DNA of 64,000 nt, taken from positions 5,890,001 through 5,954,000 of the forward strand of contig PUFA01000006.1 in assembly GCA_003508835.1 (NCBI GenBank), in the 5' to 3' direction. Positions 13,901 through 24,369 of the stretch are shown here, piece after piece; positions within the stretch are counted from its first letter, which is position 1; the number at the start of each line of letters is the position of its first letter. The stretch comes from Eonycteris spelaea (lineage: Eukaryota; Chordata; Mammalia; Chiroptera; Pteropodidae). The position numbers and the translations under genes were made by a program. The notes beneath the pieces were generated by a model. The model was not told the DNA's origin. It saw only the letters and a program-made list of their open reading frames with translations, and ran no database searches.

Positions 13901-14484
13901 TGAAGAGGGTACAGAGTGCCTGGGATTCGGTCTGATGGGCCTCTCTGGTACCTCTCAAACCTCAGGACTCTACTGAGCAGTTTGCCAAACTCATACTAGC
14001 TGTCCTTCAGCTCTTCATTGGCTGCCCCAAAGATGTGTAAAAGGAAAAGTTTGTTGTTTCAAAAAGCATTTACTTTCATTTTAGATTTCATTGTAACTTA
14101 GCAAATTTACCTTCCTAATTGCTTTATTTAACCTTTCCATTCCCAGGCCTCGGAGGTAACCAGTGTTAACAATTTGGGCACATGCTTTTACCTTGTTTCC
14201 AGCATAGAGAATTCCTTAGTTGGATGTATGTTTTTAAGTATATATTGATTTTTTTTTTCTGTCACCAAATGTTTCCTAGTAGATAATTTCACAGTTGATA
14301 TTCAGGAGGCCTGATCTTTTTTTCTCTTGCAGGTTTAATAGACTACAACTTCCATTGTTTCCGAAAAGCTATTCACGAGGTTTTTGAGGTGGGTGTGACT
14401 TCTCACAGAGGCTGTGGTCACCAGACCAGTGCCCCCAGCCTGAAAGCATTGACACACAACGGCACACCGCGAAATGCCATCTAG
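1682..14484 (+). CDS. RRAGC: RagC GTPase, complete seven-exon gene
   Basis: RagC is a lysosomal small GTPase. It forms an obligate heterodimer with RagA or RagB, docks on Ragulator and, when RagC is GDP-bound and its partner GTP-bound, recruits mTORC1 and presents TFEB/MITF factors to it; FLCN-FNIP is its GAP. Coding exons are 1682-1918, 3592-3795, 4765-4964, 7527-7641, 8531-8673, 10387-10535 and 14333-14484: 1,200 nt, 399 residues plus TAG, with no frame break. An acidic then Gly/Ala-rich N-terminal tail (residues 1-60) precedes the GTPase domain (about 60-237). That domain has the P-loop GLRRSGKS (68-75), G3 WDFPGQ (115-120), G4 HKVD (178-181) and G5-like TSI (218-220). The C-terminal roadblock-type dimerisation domain spans about 238-399. 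The start ATG has A at -3. Lymphoma-mutated positions S75, T90, W115, D116 and P118 are all wild type. RRAGD is excluded by the N-terminus and the TPRNAI-type end. Confidence 0.98.
1919..3591 (+). other. RRAGC intron 1
   Basis: Begins GTGAGT and ends TTTTAACAG after a pyrimidine-rich tract. The first 350 bases are still GC-rich (CpG-island tail). There is a 12-base C run at 3082-3093. No repeat family or hidden gene was recognised; open frames in the first 500 bases are CpG-island artefacts. Confidence 0.85.
3592..3795 (+). CDS. RRAGC: RRAGC coding exon 2 (residues 80-147)
   Basis: 68 codons, phase 0 at both ends. Encodes the switch I region (T90 and following) and the G3 motif [10 protein letters not shown] with D116 and Q120. 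Acceptor TTTTAACAG|GTGGTA, donor GCACAG|GTAGTT. Confidence 0.97.
4325..4492 (-). repeat. MIR SINE in intron 2
   Basis: Antisense MIR core: 'TACAGATGAGTAAACTGAGATCAGAGAG' type sequence followed by 'GTCACACATCTAATAAATGGCAGAGC'. Intron 2 runs 3796-4764; the rest holds nothing recognised. Confidence 0.75.
4765..4964 (+). CDS. RRAGC: RRAGC coding exon 3 (residues 148-214, split)
   Basis: 200 nt from DDYMEAL to KLHL plus two bases of Ser214. Encodes the guanine-specifying HKVD motif (178-181) with D181, the residue used in XTP-specific Rag mutants. Acceptor GACTTACAG, donor CTTAG|GTAACA. Confidence 0.97.
4965..7526 (+). other. RRAGC intron 3
   Basis: GTAACA to TTTTTCAG. Contains an ATTT microsatellite (about 5655-5680), a perfect ATTTGCAT octamer (5613-5620) and an L2 fragment (annotated separately). 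The remainder has no recognised element. Confidence 0.85.
6850..7145 (-). repeat. L2 LINE 3' fragment in intron 3
   Basis: Antisense L2 3' end: 'CAACAAATGTTTATTAGCACTG', then a 'TTGTGGAGCTTACATTTTGATG'-like segment, 'GCTATAAAGAAAAATGA' and 'CTGAGAAGGTGACATTT'. The L2 runs opposite to RRAGC. Confidence 0.75.
7527..7641 (+). CDS. RRAGC: RRAGC coding exon 4 (residues 214-252)
   Basis: Starts with the last base of Ser214 and includes the G5-like TSIYDHS segment and the helix closing the GTPase domain. Donor ATATCA|GTAAGT, acceptor TGTTTTTCAG. Confidence 0.97.
7642..8530 (+). other. RRAGC intron 4
   Basis: GTAAGT to TTTTTCTAAG. AT-rich; no repeat or gene recognised. Confidence 0.8.
8531..8673 (+). 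CDS. RRAGC: RRAGC coding exon 5 (residues 253-300, split)
   Basis: Encodes [20 protein letters not shown] and following, the first strands and helix of the roadblock-type C-terminal domain. Acceptor TTCTAAG, donor TATGG|GTAAGT splits Gly300. Confidence 0.97.
8674..10386 (+). other. RRAGC intron 5
   Basis: GTAAGT to TTAAAACAG. AT-rich with no confidently recognised repeat. The pyrimidine-rich stretch near 9360-9560 could be an old L2 remnant, but I cannot support it. Confidence 0.75.
10387..10535 (+). CDS. RRAGC: RRAGC coding exon 6 (residues 300-350, split)
   Basis: Encodes [18 protein letters not shown] through LREESFERK, the core of the C-terminal dimerisation domain. Donor GAAAAG|GTAATG splits Gly350. 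Confidence 0.97.
10536..14332 (+). other. RRAGC intron 6 (largest)
   Basis: GTAATG to a long pyrimidine tract and CTCTTGCAG. Holds antisense L1 sequence (annotated separately), a possible L2 remnant (about 13140-13500) and a short L1-like tail (about 14130-14220). 10540-11880 is unassigned, pyrimidine-rich sequence. Confidence 0.8.
11900..13075 (-). repeat. Old L1 LINE, 3' part, antisense in RRAGC intron 6
   Basis: Two antisense L1 segments. 11900-12500 resembles the ORF2 end and 3' UTR boundary ('GCACTTAGGAGTCGAATTTATAG', 'GTCAATCTAGTAGGTGTGAAATGATATC' type). 12720-13075 resembles an L1M-class 3' UTR ('GAAGCAAATCTCTGACATCA', 'CATCAAATATTAGGCCAGTG' type). Strongly decayed and noncoding. Confidence 0.65.
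14333..14484 (+). CDS. RRAGC: RRAGC coding exon 7 (residues 350-399, stop)
   Basis: Encodes [20 protein letters not shown] and the C-terminal tail ending TPRNAI, then TAG at 14482-14484. It is preceded by a strong pyrimidine tract and CTTGCAG. Confidence 0.97.
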
Positions 14485-15875
14485 CCTGAATTCCAGTGGT
14501 CGGGGCTCTGTGCCAGCTTACTCTTCTCTCCAGGGTCAGATGCCACGTGCTACAGGACATGGGAGTTGCCGCTTGTGGGAATCTGGTACCTGTCCCACTA
14601 GAGACAAGGGGTAAAGGTTCTCATTCGGATGAAAACCCCTTCAAACAGTGGTGTACAACTGAAGCTACTATTTCTTTTCTTTTTTTTTTTTTTAATTTTA
14701 ATGGCAAAAAGGAATTCTAGAGACAACAGAACTCATGTGTTTCTCCTTTTGGGGTCCTACTTTAAGTAATTGGGATATTTTGGACCTGGAGATAACACCA
14801 CTTACCCATCTTTACCAGGGAATGTTGCCATCATTTACCAGTTGAAAATAAAAGAAAGAACTGAGTTTTTATATGCTTCACTTAGGTTTTCATTTGAGTA
14901 GTCTCTAAAAATCCTGCCTTGCTTAAGTTCTAACACTGCCTGTCAGATTCCAGTTTTGGACATTGCATACCTAAGACCTTTTAAATGCATTTGCTTGCTA
15001 ACTCAGAAGACTCATGGTCTGACTGCAGCAAAGGACATTCCTGTTACTGAAGAAATGAGAAAATTTTATGCTGCATCAGGTCAAGGGCAAGGGTCAACAG
15101 TGGCTACATTTGTTCTTGGAAATATTGAGGAAAAAAATTTTAAAACAGAAGAAAAATTTTGCACATGTGTTTTGGGTACCAGACATCTGGGTTCTTTCTC
15201 CTGAATAAAGTAAATGATCATGATCATTGTAGCAAAGGGAATTGAAAAAAAATTGTTTCCCCCACAATCTCCTCCTCCTAGGGGAGGAACTCATTATGTC
15301 ATTGAAATATTTAACTCATTTTTCTTTAAACTTGATACCAGCCGTTACATAATTTTTATTCTAAGCTGTCTAGATTCTTTAAGTACTGCTGTTTTTGTTG
15401 GCCATGAATGACCTGAAGGCACTGGTGGACTGTCCACTGGGAGTTGGAGAGAGCACATGTCACTACACCTGTGTTGTTAAACATACTGCATCTCCAGTAT
15501 TCTGACACCAAGTGTCAACTGTGGTACTTTCTTCACCTAGGATATTAATTGATAATTGTTTCTTTTCGTTGATGGTTGATACCCTTTCCGTTGATTTAAC
15601 CATACACATTATTTTTACTCCACATGCCCAGTAGTCATATATTCCAAAGCCACTGGACCACTTGAGTACATAAGTGCCACTGTTTAATGAAATATGTATA
15701 TTCAGGTCTGTAAACCTAACAGTGTGACTTGGAGTGCTTCTTACAGATGACTCTCTGACTGCTGAGTATTTACATGGACCATGGTGATATCCAAAAGAAA
15801 AATGCTTTTATATTTATAGATTATTTCATCAAACTATATAAAATGGGTATCAATAAATGTATTTACACCAAAATC
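14485..15875 (+). other. RRAGC: RRAGC 3' UTR
   Basis: Continues from the stop codon to a canonical AATAAA at 15852-15857, followed by a T-rich then GT-rich downstream element. Earlier AATAAA hexamers at 14847-14852 and 15204-15209 could give shorter isoforms. No known repeat family interrupts the UTR. The end is inferred from the last signal, not from transcript data. Confidence 0.65.
15852..15857 (+). promoter_or_regulatory. RRAGC: Likely main polyadenylation signal of RRAGC
   Basis: AATAAA in the context 'TATCAATAAATGTATTTACACC', with a run of T about 25 bases downstream and a GT-rich stretch after that. Confidence 0.6.
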
Positions 15876-17640
15876 AGGGTTTTTTTTTTTGCCTAAGATA
15901 TGAGAGGGTGGGGTGATGGGACATTGGGTTGTCTCACTCTGTCATTTTATCATCCATTTCCTTTCTTTTGCTGCTTCATGTCATTAATGTGCCTGTGCTT
16001 CAGGATTTTAGGTTCTGTCCTGCTGCAGGGGTTTCATGCCTTGTGTCCAGACATGTCTCTGGACCCATTTTCCCTTGGGGTATAAGGTCTAACTAGGGCC
16101 AGGTGAAAATGTTTTTTTGGTTGTGCCATTTCATACTAACAAATCTCACTCATAGTGGGGAATATCCAGGGCCTGGCATAGTGAATGTATTATATCCAAG
16201 CTAGGAAGGGATAAGGAGATGAATTAAGTGGAATACCATATAAAAAATTTGTATTGATTCCAGCTTGTTCATTTCTTCCAGTTTCTGAGATACTCATTAT
16301 TGACCCTTAAATGTCAGTTAAATCAATGTTTATCTATATAGATGCTTCCATAGTTAGGGTGGGTCTAAACTGATTGGAGTAAAGTATACATTTGTTTATG
16401 GAAGGGAATGGGGAGGTAGAGGCTGAAAGATCTTTAATTTCATGAGTGGGCTACTTTAGAAGTTCAATTATGAGACCCCTAAATGGAAATCACAGAAACA
16501 GATTAAAAAAAAATAGTGTCAAATCCTGTACCCTTTTTCATGTTATAGAAGCTGAAGCCCTGGGGTTAAACAGCCTTGTCTAGGGTTATAAATGGGGTAT
16601 GACTGTATAACAAGCTCAAACCAGGGTATTGTTGAGGGTGGCAGGGATGCCATTAATAGTGATGTCAGCACAATAGCTATAAAGTGTACTGTCCTGGGTA
16701 AAACCAAAGGTGACCAACCTTGTCCTAGATCTAGTTAGTGGCCAGATGAGATGTTTACCAGATCTGGCAGCCCAGTGTGGCCTGCCTTTATCTTTGGCCT
16801 CAGGCTCCCATTGGTTAAATGGAGGTTATGCCTCAAGATGAGTGTAACAGGCCATATGGGTGGCCAAGAAATATTTTTTCCCACTACTATGGAAAATTAG
16901 AAATTTATATGGTGTTCTACTTAATTCATCAGGGAATATTTAAGGAGAAAATAGTGAAGTAGGAATAAAGTGAGGAAAGGCAACAACTCAGGAAAAGGGA
17001 AATGGAAGAGTCATTAAATTGTTAAGAAGGTTTCGCTTGATATATCTTGCATTCTGATGGATATTTTATCTGTACCAGGCTACCTCAGAGAGAGCTGTGA
17101 AAGATGGTGAAATATAACCTTTAAAATCTTCTACAGCAAGGTATTTTAGCTGTTTCACACACCACTACCTCTCCCATTCACACATGTTCATGTATCTACA
17201 CATACACATATGCACACATATACACAAGCAAATGATGATTTCCCAATGTAGAATGCCAAAGGTGTTTGTGAGCTGCTTTAATTTACCTGCTACATTTTGA
17301 GTTCTGTGCTTATACAGAAACAACTGATTTTAAAGATAAAATTTCAGTAGTTAACTTTGTAGTTGGGGAAAGCAATGTGTGTGATTTGTAGACTTGTTAA
17401 GGTTTTTTCTGTTTTTTACGAATGCTGAAAGTGCTTCCAGTTACATCCAAAAGAAATTAGTGAATATCATTGTTTTCCATTTTAGTAATTCAACTTTAAA
17501 TACCTCCATTTTCTCCTAGAGACCCTAAAAGAACATAGTTTTTAAAAGAGAACTTAGGCACAAGATGTTGGACATAGCCGGAATGTATTTCCGTTAATAT
17601 AGCATCTTCTCTGAACTGCTCCTACGGAGTTGAGAGATTG
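15876..17640. other. Downstream flank, nothing recognised
   Basis: No coding sequence or confident repeat. A short CA/TA-rich segment lies at about 17150-17230. Confidence 0.6.
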
Positions 17641-17644
17641 TGGA

Positions 17645-17875
17645 CGTAAAGAGCATCCAGGAGGGACATGAAGGGATGGCAACTAGGTGGTTTATATGTA
17701 TTACTTTATGTGTAATATATGTAATCTTCACAATACCTTGTGGAGTAGGTGAGTGTTCTTATTCTGTAGATGCAGAAATAGTCATAGAGAAGCTCAGTTG
17801 TGAGTGGTGGAGTTGGAGTCTATGTGGTTTGATTCTAGAACCTGTGTCCTTAAACCACTGCTTGATCTTGTTCTA
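17645..17875 (-). repeat. MIR SINE
   Basis: Antisense MIR: 'ATATGTAATCTTCACAATACC', a 'TCTGTAGATGCAGAAA' segment and a terminal 'GTGTCCTTAAACCACTGC' segment. Confidence 0.7.
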
Positions 17876-18254
17876 GCAGAGAAGAAGGATTTACTCATGG
17901 GGTGTGTTGCAGAAAACAAATTTGATAGTTAAACTTTAGAACCAGCAAGCATCCTGTAGTCTGTTGAGTCTGTTGGAGATTTACTTTATGCAGTCAAATA
18001 TTAAAGGTTTTTAGAAGACCCGAAATAGAGCAGTCTCTTTCCCTTGGTTTATATCCCACATTCCTAAGTTTATGTGACCCTTTATGAAAAGTTTATTCAA
18101 GAAGCATACAAGTATACTGAAGGGCACTTTACTGAAACATTGTCAGTAGGATTGGAAGTATGATTTTTGTTCTATTTTCAAGTGTATTAATACAGCCTTC
18201 TGCGAACTGGTTGTAATTATAAAGCTTGTGTATTTTCACAATTGAGCTTAGTAG

Positions 18255-18440
18255 CTCATACTGATTGTTCAGCCTGGAATCCGCTTTCCTTGGCCTGTAG
18301 AAATTCTGTTATCTTACTAGCTTAGCTTAAATGCCATATCCTCCATGAAAGCCCCCTGATCATTTTCTTTCCCCACCTCTGCTCCCCTCCCTGCACCTTG
18401 CCACAATAGCTCTATTTTCTTCTTGGTTCTCAGAGACTTG
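18255..18440 (+). repeat. L2 LINE fragment
   Basis: Sense L2-like text: 'CCTGGAATCCGCTTTCCT', 'TTAAATGCCATATCCTCCATGAAAGCC' type sequence and a pyrimidine-rich continuation. Confidence 0.6.
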
Positions 18441-18657
18441 CTTAGTACCTGTCCTTGTAGGTAGTGGTGGGGGAGGCATATCTTGCTGCTCTAGTATTTC
18501 CTCAGTATTTCACGTTGAAGAAAAGCCGTGCTCACTTACATAGTCTTGCATTGCAGCTTTGATGTGAAGGCAGAGGTACCTCTGGTTTGGACAGTAGCTT
18601 GTCTAGCTTTTCACCCGTGTTAGCTGTGGTGTCCAATTTTATTTGTTTAGTGTTTGT

Positions 18658-18671
18658 CCTCTAGGTGGCGA
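18658..18671 (+). promoter_or_regulatory. CTCF-like motif
   Basis: CCTCTAGGTGGCGA matches CCASYAGRKGGCRS at 12 of 14 positions, with an intact AGGTGGCG core, about 2.8 kb beyond the RRAGC poly(A) signal. Confidence 0.45.
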
Positions 18672-19797
18672 TGTATTATTTAAACACAGCTTCTAGCTTT
18701 CTGGAACCTGAATACTTGCTCTGTTCTGAAAGTTTAAATTGCCTGTATCACCCAAGGTACACCTAACTTAGAGATATAAAGAATGACTGACTTTACTTCC
18801 CCTGCCATAATATTTAGGGTTTATTTGAGACAATTTATTGGAAGGGGATTGGTTTGTGATTTTCTGTTTTTGTATGTGCTATCAGCTTTTTGACAAGGTT
18901 AGGTAGGATGCATAAGATCATTTGCTTCATTGATTATGAGTTACAAAGGGGCCTTAAGACTGCTCTATCCACATTCCTAAAGCAGGCAGAACTAGTTGCT
19001 TCCTAAGCCATCTTTTGTAGATGTATATGCTCTCAATGCTCCCATGGAAGGAAATGCCACATATTTGAGTTAAAATATCTTCCATCGCTTTCCTTTGCTT
19101 CAAATAAGGTCTGTTGTCACCATTCACACTCGAGAGTTGCAGTACTACCACAGAAAAGGCCATAGCCCATTATGCTCCAACGGATGCTTGTTTTTCTTTC
19201 TTCTTGGCCTGTATTATCTCTCCCTAGTCCTCAGCTGTGACTTTGTTCTGCAAAGAAATTTTAAAGTAAAGATACGACAGTGATCTTCAGAACCATTTAG
19301 AATATAATTGAAAATTGCAAAAGGACAGTTACAGTGAGGAATTGAGCGGAAGGCACCTAGCTGCCCCCTCTCCCAGCTTCGAAGCCTGTTGTGACCAGCG
19401 TGTTGCTCTGAGAGTGCTGCAGCTTCCACTTCAGGATCCTCCGCTTTAAAAAGCATCTTTTGAACTAACGTGATCAAATAATCAGAAGGCGTTGGGCAGG
19501 GGGTCAACTTGGTTTAATGCAACCTAACCTGCAGAACAGACAGAAGCTTGGGCTATAAAAATGGAATATTAATCTTCTAGAATATTCTGTTCACTGGCTT
19601 TTGTTTTGTTTTTAAAAGAGGTGCTGGTACACTCATTTGGGTAGTTGTAAATGTTCTTTCTTTTGTTTTCATGTCCTCCTGTCTCTATTCAAAAAGGCAT
19701 GCAAACTTCATGTTCCAAGGAACAACTGGGCTGAGAACGGCATGTTAATTTATTTGGACAGAGTAGACCTATCTTATTCTGAAAAAGCAGTGTTGGA

Positions 19798-19811
19798 ACT
19801 CCCTCTACTGG
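19798..19811 (-). promoter_or_regulatory. CTCF-like motif, reverse orientation
   Basis: ACTCCCTCTACTGG matches the reverse consensus at 12 of 14 positions. It lies 1.1 kb from, and convergent with, the plus-strand motif at 18658. Confidence 0.35.
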
Positions 19812-20704
19812 GGCCTTGTCCCAGAAAAGGCATTGGCTTTACAACTTTGGGGTATGAACAGAGGAGCAGGCTCATAGCCCTACTGACCCTTCCCCTAGTA
19901 CCTGTCTTGACTTTGGAAATAGAGCTGTTTGCTATTTCCATGCTTGGAGGATGCCGTTTTGCTGTACTATAACTCTTCCTGGTTAGATGTCTAAGACTGA
20001 AGGTTCTTTGGAGGTCTGTTTCCTCTGTACATGACCTCTGTGGCAGTATATTGAAAGAAATGGATAATTGAGAAAGGCAGGCAATTTGGCAAAAAGGAAC
20101 TCATTTGGGTGTCAGAGGTCACTGGTTCTCAGTGGACACGCTCCCTGGACAACTAGCATGATTAAGCTGGATGGAGGGAAGAAGGCTGAGCCGAAGATTG
20201 AGCTGGCATACTGAGGGGCAGGGCAGACCTTCGACGAGGCTATGGTCAGTCAGTGGAAGGAGGATAGCTGGGAAAGAAGTCAGAATGATCCTTGCGATGA
20301 GAAGAAAACCAGGTAGACTGAAATGTGAAGTGCAGCGCAGAGGCCTGAAAGATGACAAGAGACCCAGATTTTGCCTAGGAGTATTGGTGACCTTTGAAGA
20401 CCTCCAGATGAGATCTGGACCATTTAATACTTCTCTAGGCCCTTGACTGTCCTCTCCCAATGTATTCTTAAATCCCTAAATTATTCTTGATTTCTTTTAG
20501 GCCCAAGATAATGGTTGTAGAAGTGCTTATTTAAGTGGTATCTTTTTTTATTTTACCCCAGGCCAGACTCTAACCACATTTTATGTCAGTTCTTACGGGA
20601 GTCTCAGCTTATCTCTTAGATTCTCTTCATTTTCAAAAGCTAGACTAGCCCATAATAATAATAGTAATATTTTTGTTATAATACTTATTAGCATTAGTGT
20701 TATG

Positions 20705-20905
20705 ATATTTGAGTGCTTACAACTTTCCAGCCCTTGTGCTTAGAGCTTTACTTCTGCCTTCTCCCGTAATTCACCCATGTCATGAGGTTGGAGCTCTTGC
20801 TGTGGTCCATTTTACAGGTGAGAAAACAGACACAGGCTAAGGAACTGGCATGAACGTATTGCTAATTATTGGCAGAGCTTGCACTTGAAGTCCTATCTGC
20901 CTTAT
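20705..20905 (-). repeat. MIR SINE
   Basis: Antisense MIR: 'TGAGTGCTTACAACTTTCCAG', 'ATTTTACAGGTGAGAAAACAG' and 'GGCAGAGCTTGCACTTGAA'. Confidence 0.7.
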
Positions 20906-21074
20906 GCCAGCGCAAAGGTTTGTCGTCTTGGTAGTAGCAGAGCTCCTTAGGGGCTGAGTCTACAAAAGGGAGAAGGATACTGGCTACCTGGGGACTCTGA
21001 ACAGCTTGCTCCAGAGCTCTTTGAGAGTATCTGTAGACACCATTGTGGCAGAGGCCAGATCCCCGTTCACCAGA

Positions 21075-21420
21075 TGAGTTTCCTCCTCTTCTTGGGCACA
21101 GGGATAACATTTCCAGCCTCCCTCGTGATTAGGACGGTTATGTTAAGTTTTGGCCAATAGACTATGAGTGAAAATAATGTGTACCACTTCCAGGCCTAGA
21201 CCCTAAAATCCTCTCATATGTGATCCTCCATGGGTGACCTTTTATCCTGCCACCAGATCACTGCCCATGAGCACAGCAACACCGTTGCAAATGCAGAGCC
21301 TTGACATGGAGGAAAGCTGGATTCCTGGATCACATTGATTGTGGAAGGCTCATCTGCTGACCAGAAACACTTGCACTGGACTGTTACATAAGCAGTGAAT
21401 AAATGTCTGTGGTGTGCAGT
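21075..21420 (+). repeat. MLT1-type MaLR LTR, decayed
   Basis: Typical MLT1 text: 'TTTTGGCCAATAGACTATGA', 'ACCACTTCCAGGCCTAGACC' and a terminal 'GTTACATAAGCAGTGAATAAAT'. Ends are too decayed to identify a target duplication. Confidence 0.55.
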
Positions 21421-22534
21421 CTTTGGGATTATGGGCTATATGCTATATGCTATGTGGGTCATAGTTCTTGACTAGGAGCTCAGGCAGGTAGGGAGTGAGA
21501 AAGGAAATTTCCGGAAAGAAGCTTTTGTGGCCAGTTGCAGAATGCTAATGTTTTTCAGGCCAAGGTGATTATGATTACAGAACTTGAGGTCTGGAGTTTG
21601 CTGGATACTCTTCAGGGCAAACTTTTAATGCAAAGAGTTCTCTGTGTGACCCTAGGAGTTAATGAATGGGCTCCAGGGGTTTTGAGAGCTCCCGAATTTG
21701 TGTGTAAAATTAACATGGCAACTGGACAGAAACTTGGCCTTTCTCTGTATTTTCCAAGGGTCTGCATCCAAAAAAAGTGAAGAACCAGTTGTGAATCTGA
21801 ACACAAACCACACAGGAAGCATATTTAGAAATGAAAAACTTCGCTGAATGTGCTAGATTTCACATTTTTTTCTTGTGGTTTCCAGTTCTCCCCTTTGTAG
21901 ATGTAAAAACTATAAAAGAGCTTTTCTTGAAACCAATACGTTAGTATATGACATAAAGTATCAGTAAGCAACTACAGTAGTCTGGGTGAGGGAAATCATG
22001 AACATAAACCTACCTGTCTTGTGGTCAAGTAGCACATTAGCCAGTAGTCTTAGGAATGAAAGTTAGCCTAGCTCATGGTTTACCATCTGGCCTGCTGGCT
22101 CCCTTTTCTCTGTGTGTTGGAAGTGTCATCCTTCACATCCCTTGGAGTTCTCTCCTCTAACAAGCCTTCCCTGCTCCTGCTTTTCCCTTCTTCATCTCAC
22201 TTTTTAAAAAGACTCCTGGCGCATATTCTGGCCCATCTCATCTTTTTTTAATCTATAGGTATAATGAAATCCCGTGAGGGTCATCACTAGGCCTAGGCAG
22301 GGTATGTGCATTTTGTATCTGCCAGCGGTGCTCAGAACAGGCCTGGCCTCACACTACACACCCAGTACCTACTTTGCTGTGCTGGGGAATAATGGGGGAA
22401 AAGCAAACAGCAGGACTGGGAGATACAGCTTCTGATCCGTAAAAAAATTTCTTGGGAGCAGTAATGTCTGGGTTTGCCTTGGGTGACCAATATTTACTGG
22501 TTGTCTGCTCTAGGCTAGGGTCCAAGCTGGCTGC

Positions 22535-22765
22535 TTATTCATTCAACAAATATTTCTTTAGTGTCTACTAGGTGAAAGTCCCAGTTTTTGGTTCTGGGGA
22601 TATCCCAAGAGAATAAGATTGCAAAGTTCTTGCCATTTCCGTGGCGATTGAATTTTATTCTGACGAAAGTTAAGTTGTAGATGGAGGAAAACGGAGGCTC
22701 AGAGAAGTGAAATGGTATGCCCTAAATTACAGAGCTGTTGAGTATCCATCTTCAGACTGTAAGTC
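22535..22765 (-). repeat. L2 3' end followed by MIR fragment
   Basis: 22535-22675 is antisense L2 ('ATTCATTCAACAAATATTTC', 'TTCTGGGGATATCCCAAGAG'). 22675-22765 is antisense MIR core ('GGAGGCTCAGAGAAGTGAAA'). Confidence 0.65.
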
Positions 22766-22854
22766 CCAAGACTTTGTCAACACACAAAGAGGGTAGGGAG
22801 GAGAGATGTGAAAGATGTTAGAGGCAATTTAACAAAGAGTTCTATTCATTGTCT

Positions 22855-23340
22855 CTTTTTAAAACATCTGAAAAGCTTTATGTCAAAATGTACTATACAC
22901 AAAACAGAAACTAGGAAAAATGTTTGCTAATGGGTATTACAGTTAATATTCTTGATACAATTTTACAAATTAGTAACAAACACATCCCAAATAAATGAGA
23001 AAATATCAGTGTGTGACACACAAGTAGAAGAGGTCAACAAGCGTGAAAAATCATAAAATCTTATAAGTAATAAAAGAAATGCAAACTAACGATGGGTTTT
23101 CCTTTCTTTTTATTGAATGGGCATTTTTCCCCAAAAGATGATGCTCCACGTTGCTGAGTACAAGAACAGGATCTTACATGTTTTAGCAATTAATTGTAGG
23201 ATGTTTTTAAAACTGATTTGTGTACCTCTTTAAAATGACAGATTTGAAGTCTCTTTTTATACCTTTTTAACAGTGATTTCCAGTTTTTCTACAATGAATG
23301 TTTATTTTTATTTTTTTACCATTAACAATATACATATTTA
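22855..23340 (+). repeat. Old L1 fragment
   Basis: Resembles decayed sense L1 ORF2 3' sequence ('AAGTAATAAAAGAAATGCAA' after a 'GAAGAGGTCAACAAGCGTGAA' segment), with an AT-rich continuation. No open frame remains. Confidence 0.45.
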
Positions 23341-23404
23341 CTCATTTTAAAGAATCTTAAGGAAAGATGAAGGGATGTTTATTGGTTTTCTTTTCCCTTC
23401 CCTC

Positions 23405-23435
23405 TTTAATACCTCCCCACCCCCACCCCCACTTC
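23405..23435. repeat. CCCCAC simple repeat
   Basis: Tandem CCCCAC units. They lie about 110 bases downstream, on the minus strand, of the tRNA-like sequence. Confidence 0.7.
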
Positions 23436-23544
23436 CACCTGTGACTTATGGATGTTGCTTTTCCCCTTAAGAACTGGAACTCTGAAGGAGGGGCGTCTCT
23501 TCCACATGCTTGCCGCTTGCACCCGGCCCCCAGGGTATGGTCCG

Positions 23545-23617
23545 TGACTCTACCTGGGGTGCGAACCAGGTCCTTCTGCGTGTAAAGTGGATGTGCTAAC
23601 CACTGCACTATGGAGCC
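23545..23617 (-). pseudogene. tRNA-Val(TAC)-like sequence, degenerate
   Basis: Read on the minus strand, 73 nt fold-able like tRNA-Val(TAC). The 5' arm GGCTCCA can pair 6 of 7 with the 3' arm. The A-box-like region is TAGTGCAGTGGTTAGCACA, the anticodon loop has TAC within CTTTACACGCAGAAGG, and the B-box is GGTTCGCACCCC. Decay: two mismatches in the anticodon stem, B-box GGTTCGCAC in place of GGTTCGANNC, and what looks like one lost base in the T arm. It is either a tRNA pseudogene or the head of a tRNA-derived SINE. The minus-strand continuation (to about 23400) is not tRNA and ends in an A/G-rich tract, which would suit a SINE. Confidence 0.7.
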
Positions 23618-23857
23618 TCCCTATTTATTTTTTTAGCATGCAGTAGAGCATGGTCCTAGATTCAGTAGGGGGGAACCACATTTTTTGTCTACTGTTTTCA
23701 TTGTGTCTCATCACCCTTCTTTTATTCACCCTTTCCTGGCCCCTTCTGTGGTTCTCTGCCTCTCAGCACCTGGTCAGAGCCTGATCATCAAGTCTCTAGT
23801 TCTCTGAGCACAGTCTGTGTAGTTGCTATTGGTGTTATGTTGAATGCTTTTATAGGA

Positions 23858-24000
23858 GTGCTTCCCAACCTTGGCTGTACACTAGAACCACCTGGGGTAC
23901 TATTAAATAATAGTGACACCAGGTCCATCCCCAACCAATTAAATAAGGCTGTCCCCATGTCACTTAATGTCAGTTAGTGTTGTTGAGGACCACTGGCCTG
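23858..24000 (+). mobile_element. MER20-like hAT-Charlie MITE
   Basis: Begins 'AGTGCTTCCCAACCTTGGCTG' type sequence with 'CACTAGAACCACCTGGGG' and ends 'GTTGAGGACCACTGGCC'. These are the inverted ends of the MER20/MER5 group. Confidence 0.65.
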
Positions 24001-24369
24001 TAGGCTGGATCTAACTACATCTAGGTATTTTGTGTACTCAGTCGTCGGTCCTGTGACATAATACATAGGCTTGTTGAACTGAGTCAAAACAATTTGGTCT
24101 ACTAGCTCCTCAGCACAAGGAATTCTGATTTTGCCACTTCTTTTTTTTTTGGATGTGTCAGAGTCATACCAGAGGTGTCAAATATGTATTTGTTAGTACA
24201 CTGTTCTTTTTTCTTCTAAATTTCTGGATTGTGGTAACTCAATGTATCTGTAGTTAGTACCAGGCTTTTTGTGAAAATTTCACGGAAAGATGGATTCTGA
24301 TTCAGTTGGTTAAACAAACAGATTGTATTGCACTATTTGACAGAAGCAATAGTTGGCCACTATAGGGTA

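Noticed and set aside
23545..23617. Functional tRNA-Val gene
   Set aside because: Two anticodon-stem mismatches, an altered B-box and a likely T-arm deletion make a working tRNA unlikely.
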